Positions 1-6,564 of a stretch of 18,548 nt of DNA are shown piece after piece. The notes under the pieces were generated by a model. The model ran no database searches and was not told where the DNA came from. It worked only from the letters and a program-made list of their open reading frames with translations. Source of the DNA: Betaproteobacteria bacterium UBA6910. Lineage in GTDB: Bacteria > Pseudomonadota > Gammaproteobacteria > Burkholderiales > UBA6910. The translations under genes and the position numbers were made by a program. The stretch covers positions 1 through 18,548 of the forward strand of contig DKBC01000318.1 of NCBI GenBank assembly GCA_002451065.1, written 5' to 3'. Every line of letters starts with the position of its first letter. Position 1 is the stretch's first letter.

Positions 1-291
1 CCCCACGGCCGCATCAAGGGCCTGAAGGACGCGCTTGGCGCCTTTATCCGCCTCAAGGAACCGATTCCCTTCGACGCGCCCGATGGGCAGCCGGTGAAGC
101 TTGTTTTCGTCCTGCTCGTCCCTGAGCGCGCCACGGACCTTCACCTTCAGATCCTGTCCGAGCTCGCCCAGATGTTCAGCGACCGCGCCTTCCGCGAGAA
201 GCTGTGCGCTGCCGCGGATGCCGCGGAGATCCACCGGCTGATCACCGAATGGCAGCCCCATGCCTCAGGTCACCATAGCGCGGCTGTTTGA
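1..291 (+). CDS. ptsN: PTS IIA-like nitrogen-regulatory protein PtsN (EIIA-Ntr), 3' part
   Basis: The frame is open from the first base and ends in TGA at 289-291, giving the last 96 residues; the start lies outside the window. The second visible residue is His in a Pro-His-Gly-Arg context, which matches the phosphorylated His of the EIIA fructose/nitrogen family. The stretch LVFVLLVPERATDLHLQIL and the later LSELAQMFSDRAFRE are typical of the C-terminal half of the fold. PtsN is a cytoplasmic phosphoacceptor of the nitrogen PTS that signals nitrogen, potassium and carbon status rather than transporting sugar. Its 3' end overlaps hprK by 32 bases, which suggests coupled translation. Family assignment is firm; downstream targets cannot be read from the sequence. 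Confidence 0.93.
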   Translation, partial: PHGRIKGLKDALGAFIRLKEPIPFDAPDGQPVKLVFVLLVPERATDLHLQILSELAQMFSDRAFREKLCAAADAAEIHRLITEWQPHASGHHSAAV

Positions 292-1222
292 GGAGAACCG
301 GGAAAAGCTGAGCCTCACCTGGGAGGCGGGCAAGAACGGCGGCGGCAAGGTTCTCGACAGCGAACTCATCGGGCGCTCAACCAAGGGTCTGATCGGCCAT
401 CTCAATTTCATCCATCCCAACTGGATCCAGGTCCTCTCCGATTCCGAGACGGACTACCTGAAGAACCTGGATGCGGTGCACCTGCAGGAGGCCCTGCACA
501 ACCTTTCCACCAACGGGATGGCCTGCATGTTCGTCGCGGGCGGCGAGTCCGTGCCCCAGGTGCTCAAGAACCTGGCCGACGCCACGGCCACGCCCCTGTT
601 CCGGACCCAGCTAACGAGTCTGCACCTGATGTGGATGGTGCGGCCCTACCTGGCTCGCACCCTGGCCAACTCCACCACCATGCACGGCGTATTTCTGGAC
701 GTGCTCGGCATGGGCGTGCTGATCACTGGCGACAGCGGCGTCGGGAAGAGCGAGCTCGGCCTGGAGCTGGTAAGCCGCGGGCACGGCCTGGTGGCCGACG
801 ATATCGTCGAGCTTTACCGCCTGGGCCCGGAAACGGTGGAAGGCCGCTGCCCGCCCGTCCTGCGCGACTTTCTCGAGGTGCGTGGCCTCGGCGTGCTCAA
901 CATCCGCACCATTTTCGGCGAAACCGCGGTGCGAACGCGAAAGAACATGAAGCTAATCGTCCACCTGGAGAGGCCCATCGGCCAGGAACTCACCCGCTTC
1001 GAGCGCCTGCCCCTCAACGCCAGCAGCCAGGATGTGCTCGGTGTCGAAATCCGCAAGGTGGCGGTGCCGGTGGCCGCCGGGCGCAACCTTGCCGTGCTGG
1101 TGGAGGCCGCGGTACGCAACTACGTGCTGCAGTTGCGGGGCATCGACAGCACCCAGGAATTCCTGGCGCGTCACGAGCAACTCATGGCGTCGGGTTCCGG
1201 GGAAGACCCCGGGGAGCTGTAG
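260..1222 (+). CDS. hprK: HPr kinase/phosphorylase
   Basis: This is a 320-residue cytoplasmic enzyme that phosphorylates and dephosphorylates a serine of HPr. The N-terminal domain covers about residues 1-130. The catalytic domain has His142 (MHGV), a Walker A loop GDSGVGKS at 157-164 and the family signature LEVRGLGVLNIRTIFG at about 206-220. All expected catalytic landmarks are present and the length is normal for the family. ATG at 260 lies inside ptsN and was chosen because it gives the usual N-terminus; no strong ribosome site precedes it, in line with coupling to ptsN. The pairing with ptsN and rapZ is the usual proteobacterial arrangement, where HprK is thought to modulate PTS-linked regulation rather than Gram-positive-style CcpA repression. 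Confidence 0.96.
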   Translation: MPQVTIARLFEENREKLSLTWEAGKNGGGKVLDSELIGRSTKGLIGHLNFIHPNWIQVLSDSETDYLKNLDAVHLQEALHNLSTNGMACMFVAGGESVPQVLKNLADATATPLFRTQLTSLHLMWMVRPYLARTLANSTTMHGVFLDVLGMGVLITGDSGVGKSELGLELVSRGHGLVADDIVELYRLGPETVEGRCPPVLRDFLEVRGLGVLNIRTIFGETAVRTRKNMKLIVHLERPIGQELTRFERLPLNASSQDVLGVEIRKVAVPVAAGRNLAVLVEAAVRNYVLQLRGIDSTQEFLARHEQLMASGSGEDPGEL

Positions 1223-1243
1223 CGGGACGCCCCGCGCGCGGCC

Positions 1244-2080
1244 ATGCAGTTGATGCTGATCAGCGGCCTTTCCGGCTCCGGCAAGAGCATCGCGCTCAAC
1301 ATCCTGGAGGACAGCGGCTACTACTGCGTGGACAACCTCCCGGCGCCGCTGCTCCGGGACCTGACCCGGTTCCTGCGGGATGAAGGCTACGGCCGCGTCG
1401 GCGTCGCCATCGACGTGCGCAGCGGTGACTCCGTGCGCATGCTGCCGCGGCAGATTTCGGAGCTTCGCGACGACGGTGTGGACACCCGCCTCGTGTTCCT
1501 GGAGGCGAACACCGAGACTCTGGTCAAGCGCTACTCGGAAACGCGCCGGCGCCACCCCCTAACCTCCGGCGATTGCACGCTCACGGAGGCGATCCTCATG
1601 GAGCGCGAGGAACTGTCGGACATCGGGGACATGGCCCAGCGCATCGACACCAGCGCCCTCCACCCCAACGCGCTGCGCGCCTGGATCAAGGACCTTCTGG
1701 AGGTAGACCGCTCCCGCATCACGCTGCTATTCGAGTCCTTCGCCTTCAAGAACGGTCTTCCCCTCGATGCCGATTTGGTGTTCGACGTGCGCTGCCTGGC
1801 GAATCCCCACTACGATCCCGAGCTGCGCCCCCTCACCGGAAGGGATGCGCCCGTGATCCGGTTTCTGGAGCGGGAACCCGACGCGGGCCGCATGCTGGGC
1901 GATATCGTCGAGTTTATCGAGCGCTGGCTCCCCTGCTTTGACAAGGACAACCGCAGCTACCTGACGGTGGCCATCGGCTGCACCGGCGGACGCCATCGTT
2001 CCGTGTATTTCGTCGAGAAGCTTGCAAGTTATTTCTCGGCGGGTGCTCAGGTGCTGGTCCGCCACCGGGGGCTGACCTGA
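1244..2080 (+). CDS. rapZ: RapZ, nucleotide-binding GlcN6P sensor / RNase adapter family
   Basis: This 278-residue protein has a Walker A loop GLSGSGKS at 8-15, the family hallmark [13 protein letters not shown] at about 25-37, and the C-terminal signature [17 protein letters not shown]. In E. coli the C-terminal domain senses glucosamine-6-phosphate and presents the small RNA GlmZ to RNase E, so controlling glmS. The E. coli protein ends in a short Lys/Arg cluster needed for RNA binding. This one stops at VRHRGLT and lacks that tail, so the RNA-adapter role is uncertain even though the sensor signature is intact. ATG at 1244 follows hprK by 21 bases. The order ptsN-hprK-rapZ supports the call. 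Confidence 0.95.
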   Translation: MQLMLISGLSGSGKSIALNILEDSGYYCVDNLPAPLLRDLTRFLRDEGYGRVGVAIDVRSGDSVRMLPRQISELRDDGVDTRLVFLEANTETLVKRYSETRRRHPLTSGDCTLTEAILMEREELSDIGDMAQRIDTSALHPNALRAWIKDLLEVDRSRITLLFESFAFKNGLPLDADLVFDVRCLANPHYDPELRPLTGRDAPVIRFLEREPDAGRMLGDIVEFIERWLPCFDKDNRSYLTVAIGCTGGRHRSVYFVEKLASYFSAGAQVLVRHRGLT

Positions 2081-2081
2081 G

Positions 2082-2450
2082 ATGCTGCGCTTGCTGCGCC
2101 CCGGAGACTGGCTGACCCTGGCCATCGCGGCGCTACTGGTGGGGGCCTCCTTTCCCCTGCTGTGGAGCCGGGAACTCGCAGATCGCGCGGTGGTGCGCAG
2201 CGCCGGGCGCATCGTGGCGGAGCTTCCACTTTCCCGCGACCATTCGATGCGCGTGGCAGGGCCCCTCGGTGAGAGCGTGATCGCCGTGGAGCGTGGCCGC
2301 GCCCGGGTGGTATCGGACCCCAGCCCACGCCAATACTGCGTGCGCCAGGGATGGCTGGAGCGCGCCGGCGATATCGCCATCTGCCTGCCCAATCAGGTGA
2401 GCCTGGAGCTCGCGGGCCGCTCAAGACGCTATGACTCGCTCAGTTATTGA
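2082..2450 (+). CDS. NusG domain II-family membrane-anchored protein
   Basis: This is a 122-residue protein with one N-terminal hydrophobic segment (about residues 9-27) followed by a small soluble domain. The run DPSPRQYCVRQGWLERAGD and the nearby ICLPNQVSLEL resemble the stand-alone NusG domain II family, whose members usually carry a Cys in this position and are thought to lie outside the membrane. ATG at 2082 comes one base after the rapZ stop. It overlaps the next gene, a Gx-type transporter, by 20 bases. This pair often occurs together in bacteria, sometimes with an ApbE flavin transferase, which is absent here. The biochemical role is unknown; family call is fairly sure. Confidence 0.8.
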   Translation: MLRLLRPGDWLTLAIAALLVGASFPLLWSRELADRAVVRSAGRIVAELPLSRDHSMRVAGPLGESVIAVERGRARVVSDPSPRQYCVRQGWLERAGDIAICLPNQVSLELAGRSRRYDSLSY

Positions 2451-2976
2451 ACTGGAGGCGACCCGCGAGGACCGGCACGTGGCGCGGATGGCCGCCGCCG
2501 CCATTGCGCTTTCCCTCGCCGAGGCGGCGATTCCGTCTCCGGTACCCGGCATCAAGCCCGGCCTCGCCAATATCGTGGTGCTGCTCGTGCTTAGCCGCTG
2601 GGGCTTCCGCGCGGCAGCCTGGGTATCGCTGCTGCGGGTGGTGGGCGCAAGCCTGCTTCTGGGATCGTTCCTTTCACCGGGGTTTTTCCTGAGCCTGGGG
2701 GGCGCACTGACGAGCTTGGCGGCCCTGGGCGCGACCCGCAGCTTGCCCGAGAGATGGTTCGGCCCGGTGAGCCATAGCATCCTGGCCGCTCTCGCCCATC
2801 TGGCGGGCCAGTTGGCGATCGCCTGGCTGTGGTTGATTCCCCACGCGGGAATCCTGTATCTGGTGCCGGCCCTGGCCGCCGCGGCGCTCGGTTTCGGAGT
2901 TGTCAACGGGCTCGCCGCGGCGCGCCTGCTCGACGGGGGACCGGAGACGGAGCCCGCACCCCAGCCCACCTCCTGA
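2431..2976 (+). CDS. Gx transporter family membrane protein (HepI-like)
   Basis: This 181-residue, strongly hydrophobic protein has about five predicted membrane segments. The run VPGIKPGLANIVVLLVL (about 38-54), then LLGSFLSPGFFLSLGGAL, matches the Gx transporter family, historically named heptaprenyl diphosphate synthase component I. These resemble the substrate-binding S components of ECF transporters, and the substrate is not established. It has no prenyl synthase motifs, so the old name should not be read as a function. ATG at 2431 overlaps the NusG-II gene by 20 bases, and ubiX starts 9 bases after its stop. Coupling to the NusG-II protein suggests they work together at the inner membrane. 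Confidence 0.82.
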   Translation: MTRSVIELEATREDRHVARMAAAAIALSLAEAAIPSPVPGIKPGLANIVVLLVLSRWGFRAAAWVSLLRVVGASLLLGSFLSPGFFLSLGGALTSLAALGATRSLPERWFGPVSHSILAALAHLAGQLAIAWLWLIPHAGILYLVPALAAAALGFGVVNGLAAARLLDGGPETEPAPQPTS

Positions 2977-2985
2977 AACGTCGCC

Positions 2986-3597
2986 ATGACCCGCACCATT
3001 ACCCTCGCCTTCACCGGTGCCTCCGGAATGCCCTATGGCGTCCGTCTGCTGGAGCAGTTGCTTTCCAGCGGGGCGCGGGTCTATCTGGCCTATTCCCAGG
3101 TGGCCCAAGTGGTGGCGCGCCAGGAGCTGGATCTCGCGCTCCCGTCCCGGGCGTCGGAAGCAGAGGCGTTCTTCTCCGAGAAATTCAACGCCAAGGCAGG
3201 CCAGCTCTCGGTGTTCGGCCGGGAGGAATGGTTCGCGCCCATCGCGTCGGGATCCAGCGCGCCGGACGCGATGGTGATCTGCCCGTGCACCATGGGCACC
3301 CTCGCGGCGGTGGCGGCGGGACTCGCCCAGAACCTCATCGAGCGCGCGGCGGATGTCATGCTCAAGGAAGGTCGTCCGCTGATTCTGGTGCCGCGGGAGA
3401 CGCCGTTGTCGGCCATTCACCTGGAGAACATGCTGCGCCTTGCCCGAGCCGGCGCGGCGATCCTGCCGGCTAATCCCGGTTTCTATCATCACCCCGCCTC
3501 GGTGCAGGACCTCGTGGATTTCGTGGTGGCCCGCGTACTCGATCGGCTCGGCATCGAGAATGGCCTGGTCAAGCGCTGGGGCGCCGAGGAGCCCTGA
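2986..3597 (+). CDS. ubiX: Flavin prenyltransferase UbiX
   Basis: This 203-residue cytoplasmic enzyme joins dimethylallyl phosphate to reduced FMN. The product, prenylated FMN, is the cofactor of UbiD-type decarboxylases in ubiquinone and aromatic metabolism. Visible landmarks are the phosphate-binding GASG at 11-14, CPCTMGTLAAVAAGLAQNLI at about 99-118, RETPLS at 137-142, and PANPGFYHHP at 161-170. Length is normal. ATG at 2986 is 9 bases downstream of the transporter gene. The stop is separated by one base from the TTG start of the LON-domain gene, so the two are probably co-translated. No ubiD is in the window. Confidence 0.96.
   Translation: MTRTITLAFTGASGMPYGVRLLEQLLSSGARVYLAYSQVAQVVARQELDLALPSRASEAEAFFSEKFNAKAGQLSVFGREEWFAPIASGSSAPDAMVICPCTMGTLAAVAAGLAQNLIERAADVMLKEGRPLILVPRETPLSAIHLENMLRLARAGAAILPANPGFYHHPASVQDLVDFVVARVLDRLGIENGLVKRWGAEEP
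3586..3591 (+). promoter_or_regulatory. Ribosome binding site deciding the TTG start of the LON-domain gene
   Basis: GAGGAG lies inside the end of ubiX, seven bases before TTG at 3599. It supports TTG over the only nearby alternative, GTG at 3644, which has no comparable site. Confidence 0.7.
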
Positions 3598-3598
3598 G

Positions 3599-4225
3599 TT
3601 GGCGTTGCTCGATTACCTCTCCGGCGGCCGGGAGCCCAAATCGGTGGAAGTACCGCTTTTCCCGCTCAATACCGTCCTGCTTCCGGGAAGCATTCTCGCG
3701 CTCAAGGTGTTCGAGCAGCGCTATGTCGAGATGACCAAGAGTTGCCTCAAGGATAACCGGCCCTTCGGGGTATGCCTGATCGAGGAAGGCAGCGAGGTGG
3801 GAACCCCGGCCGTGCCGGCGCGGGTGGGCTGCCTGGCAACGATCATCGAGTGGGACATGCCACAGCTCGGCATTTTCGAATTGAAGACCGTCGGCACCCA
3901 GCGCTTCCGCATCGAGACCTGCGACATAAGGCCAGACGGGCTACTGATTGCGCGGATCACCCTGATGCAAGAGGAGCCGACCGCTCCCCTCCCCGACGAA
4001 CACCACATTTGTGCCAGGGTGCTGCGCATGATCGTTGACAAGCTGGGGAGCGCATATTTCCGGGAGCCGTTCCGATTCGATGATGCCGCTTGGGTGAGCT
4101 ACCGCCTGGCCGAGACCCTGCCCCTCAAGCTCGCCGCCAAACAGAAGCTGCTGGAACTCGACAGCAGCACGGCGCGGCTAACGGTGCTGCACAAGTTTCT
4201 CGCCAGCCAGGGGCTCGGCGAATGA
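3599..4225 (+). CDS. LON substrate-binding-domain protein (no protease domain)
   Basis: The reading frame gives 208 residues from TTG at 3599. The start of the domain, VPLFPLNTVLLPGSILALKV (about residues 18-37), followed by FEQRYVEM, is the classic N-terminal domain of Lon. The ATPase and Ser-Lys peptidase domains of real Lon are absent, so this is a stand-alone LON/PUA-like protein. Its function is unknown in general, and it may bind substrates or partners. It follows ubiX by one base. I prefer the TTG because of the GAGGAG in front of it and because starting at GTG 3644 would leave little sequence ahead of the first strand of the domain. Confidence 0.9.
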   Translation: MALLDYLSGGREPKSVEVPLFPLNTVLLPGSILALKVFEQRYVEMTKSCLKDNRPFGVCLIEEGSEVGTPAVPARVGCLATIIEWDMPQLGIFELKTVGTQRFRIETCDIRPDGLLIARITLMQEEPTAPLPDEHHICARVLRMIVDKLGSAYFREPFRFDDAAWVSYRLAETLPLKLAAKQKLLELDSSTARLTVLHKFLASQGLGE

Positions 4226-4276
4226 GAAACACCCCCTTCAGAAGCTGCGCAGCCCGATTCCGGGCACAGCTCCCAC

Positions 4277-4281
4277 AGGAG
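4277..4281 (+). promoter_or_regulatory. Ribosome binding site of the tandem thioredoxin gene
   Basis: AGGAG lies eight bases before ATG at 4290 and fixes that start. The 64-base gap after the LON-domain gene is the longest in this + strand block, so an extra promoter here is possible, though I see no convincing one. Confidence 0.7.
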
Positions 4282-4289
4282 AAATAGAT

Positions 4290-5336
4290 ATGGCCAGGCC
4301 TTTCAGACTATACGCACTGCTGATGCTCGCTCTTGGCCCGGTCGCAGCGGCGACCTGGGCGGCCGAACAGCCCGTTACGGCCGCGCAGCCGGGTGCCCAC
4401 GCCATCGAAATCCCGGGTTGGTTCAAGGAGTCGTTCCTGGACTTCCCGGAGGAGGCAAAGGAGGCCGCCAGTCATCAGAAGCGCCTGCTCCTCTATTTCG
4501 GCCAGGACGGCTGCCCCTATTGCAAGGAACTGATGCAAGCGAACTTCGGACGCAAGGACATCGCCGAAAAAACCCGTCAGCATTTCGACGCCATCGCCCT
4601 CAATATCTGGGGTGACCGGGAAGTCGTCTGGTTCGACGGCAAGCCGCGCACGGAGAAGGACCTGGCCGCGCTGCTCAAGGTGCAATTCACTCCCACTCTC
4701 CTTCTGCTTGACGAACGGGGCGGCGTGGCACTGCGCGTCAACGGCTACTACCCGCCCCACAAGTTCGACGCCGCGCTGGATTACGTGTCGGGCCGCAAAG
4801 ACAAGGAACTGACGTTCGCCGAGTTTCTCAAGACTCGTGCAGCCGAGCCCGCTAGCGGCAAGCTGCACGACGAGGCATTTTTCACCAAGCCGCCCCACGA
4901 CCTGAAGCGCCTGCGGGCCGCCTCCAGGAAGCCGATCGCAGTGCTGTTCGAGCAGAAGGAATGCGTGGGATGCGACGAGTTGCACGCCAAGGGTTTCAAG
5001 GATTCCGCGGCCTCCGCCCTGCTGCCTTCCTTCGAATGGGTGCGGCTGGAACTGTTCGGCAAGGCCCCCGTCACCACCTTTGACGGCCAGACTCTGAGCG
5101 AGGCGGAGTGGGGCCGCAACCTCAAGGTCGCTTACACGCCCAGCATCGTGTTTTTCGATGAGGCGGGCAGGGAGGTGTTCCGGGTGGACGCGTACCTGAA
5201 GCCCTTCCACCTGGCTTCCTCCCTGGAGTATGTGGGCACCGGCGCCTACAAATCCGAGCCCCAGTTCCAGCGCTTCATCCAGGCGAGGGCCCAGCGAATG
5301 CGGAGCAAGGGCCAGGCGGTGGAACTCTGGAAATAG
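4290..5336 (+). CDS. Exported protein with two tandem thioredoxin-like domains (SoxW-like)
   Basis: This 348-residue protein begins with a signal peptide (about 1-25, ending ATWAAE), so it should act in the periplasm. Domain 1 has a CPYC active site (Cys75, Cys78) and a cis-proline segment FTPT near 135. Domain 2 has CVGC (Cys225, Cys228) and YTPS near 284. Both repeats also contain a parallel insert (VVWFDGKPRTEKDLA in the first, VTTFDGQTLSEAEWG in the second), so they look like an internal duplication. The inserts and the CPYC site recall the SoxW/thioredoxin_2 group that reduces periplasmic disulfides in sulfur-oxidation systems. No sox genes are visible, so this link is inference. The gene ends 3 bases from the convergent mutY. 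Confidence 0.85.
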   Translation: MARPFRLYALLMLALGPVAAATWAAEQPVTAAQPGAHAIEIPGWFKESFLDFPEEAKEAASHQKRLLLYFGQDGCPYCKELMQANFGRKDIAEKTRQHFDAIALNIWGDREVVWFDGKPRTEKDLAALLKVQFTPTLLLLDERGGVALRVNGYYPPHKFDAALDYVSGRKDKELTFAEFLKTRAAEPASGKLHDEAFFTKPPHDLKRLRAASRKPIAVLFEQKECVGCDELHAKGFKDSAASALLPSFEWVRLELFGKAPVTTFDGQTLSEAEWGRNLKVAYTPSIVFFDEAGREVFRVDAYLKPFHLASSLEYVGTGAYKSEPQFQRFIQARAQRMRSKGQAVELWK

Positions 5337-5339
5337 ACC

Positions 5340-6413
5340 TCAGGCGGCGCCAGGCCCGGCATAGGCCATGATCAGCTGACGCACCGGGGCGGGCAGCGCC
5401 GCGCCCATGGCGTCTTCCACGTTGATCCACATGGTTCCCGGCTCCCGAACCGCCCGCGGCGCCGACAACGCCCGCGCGCGCCGTGCGTGGATGCGCAAAC
5501 GGAAATGGGTAAACCCATGGTCCAGCGCCGGCAGTTCCTCACTCCCGACGATCTCCGCGCCGAAGCGGCGGCGGCAGACCTCTTCCAGATCTTCCCCCGG
5601 AGCGGCCTCCGGGAGCGACCAGAGTCCACCCCACACGCCGGCCGGCGGCCGTTTCTCCAGCAGGATTTCGCCCTGGCGCAGCAACAGCAGCATCACGGTC
5701 TCGCGCCGGGGGCCTTGGCGGCGCGGGCGCCGTGAGGGCAACTCCGCCACCCGCCCTTCCTTGAGGGCGAAACATTGGGCGGCCACCGGACAGCGGTCGC
5801 AGCGCGGCCGGGTGCGAAGGCAGACGGTGGCGCCGAGATCCATCAGGCCCTGGGTGTATTGCGCGACACCCCGCGCCGGAAGCAATGACTCCGCCAGCTG
5901 CCAAAGGCGCTTCGATACGGGACCGTCGCCGGGATAGCCCGAAACCCCGAAGCAGCGCGCCAACACCCGCTTTACGTTTCCGTCGAGGATGGCGCGCCGC
6001 TCGCCGGCGCTGAATACGGCGACGGCGGCGGCCGTGGAGCGGCCGATCCCGGGCAGCATCTCCAGTTCCGGCGCCGTGCGGGGAAAGCGCCCGGCGTGAC
6101 GCTCCACCACCAGGCGCGCCGCGCGGTGCAGGTTGCGGGCCCGGGAGTAGTAGCCGAGCCCGCTCCACAACGCAAGCACTGCATCCTCTTCCGCCAGGGC
6201 GAGACTCGCCACGTCGGGGAAACGCGCGAGGAAACGCTCGAAGTAGGGAATGACGGTGGCGACTTGGGTCTGCTGCAGCATGACCTCCGAGACCCAGATC
6301 GGATAGGGATCGCGGGAGTGCTGCCACGGCAGATCCTGGCGTCCGTATTTCCGCTGCCAGACGATCACATCCCGGGCGAAACCGCGCTTCAGATCCGCTG
6401 ACCGTCTACGCAC
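5340..6413 (-). CDS. mutY: A/G-specific adenine DNA glycosylase MutY
   Basis: This 357-residue repair enzyme removes adenine mispaired with 8-oxoguanine. It starts at GTG (complement of 6411-6413), because an in-frame stop lies just upstream and no ATG gives a normal N-terminus. SEVMLQQTQ holds the catalytic Glu43. LPGIGRSTAAAV (120-131) is the helix-hairpin-helix, and ILDGNVKR (142-149) holds the catalytic Asp144. Cys198, Cys205, Cys208 and Cys214 match the C-x6-C-x2-C-x5-C iron-sulfur loop. The C-terminal Nudix-like domain that reads 8-oxoG begins around residue 235 and includes PPAGVWGGLWSLPE (256-269). All key residues are intact. It lies downstream of the asmA-like gene on the same strand, 151 bases away. 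Confidence 0.97.
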   Translation of the reverse strand: MRRRSADLKRGFARDVIVWQRKYGRQDLPWQHSRDPYPIWVSEVMLQQTQVATVIPYFERFLARFPDVASLALAEEDAVLALWSGLGYYSRARNLHRAARLVVERHAGRFPRTAPELEMLPGIGRSTAAAVAVFSAGERRAILDGNVKRVLARCFGVSGYPGDGPVSKRLWQLAESLLPARGVAQYTQGLMDLGATVCLRTRPRCDRCPVAAQCFALKEGRVAELPSRRPRRQGPRRETVMLLLLRQGEILLEKRPPAGVWGGLWSLPEAAPGEDLEEVCRRRFGAEIVGSEELPALDHGFTHFRLRIHARRARALSAPRAVREPGTMWINVEDAMGAALPAPVRQLIMAYAGPGAA

Positions 6414-6484
6414 TGGCGCGCCAGGACCCGGGGCAAATCGAACTCATAACGCCCAGAGGACGCGGCTGACTCATGGTGCCTGAA

Positions 6485-6512
6485 GCAAGGAATGAACATT
6501 CCGCTCCCTTGC
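6485..6512. other. Small inverted repeats in the asmA-mutY gap
   Basis: The 151-base gap between the asmA-like gene and mutY holds GGAATG-AA-CATTCC (6489-6502). It also holds an overlapping wider pair, GCAAGG (6485-6490) with CCTTGC (6507-6512). The two pairs share bases, so only one could form at a time. There is no T-run next to them, so this is not a clear terminator; an operator or chance are both possible. Confidence 0.25.
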
Positions 6513-6564
6513 AACCATTGCGAGCTTTAGGCAAGGGGCGGAAATGCCATTCGCGCGGCAGCAC

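Noticed and set aside
2431..2976. Heptaprenyl diphosphate synthase subunit
   Set aside because: The historical family name suggests it, but the protein is a membrane transporter-like chain without Asp-rich prenyl synthase motifs.
5330..5345. A shared terminator between the convergent tandem-thioredoxin gene and mutY
   Set aside because: Only three bases separate the stops and there is no hairpin with a T-run.
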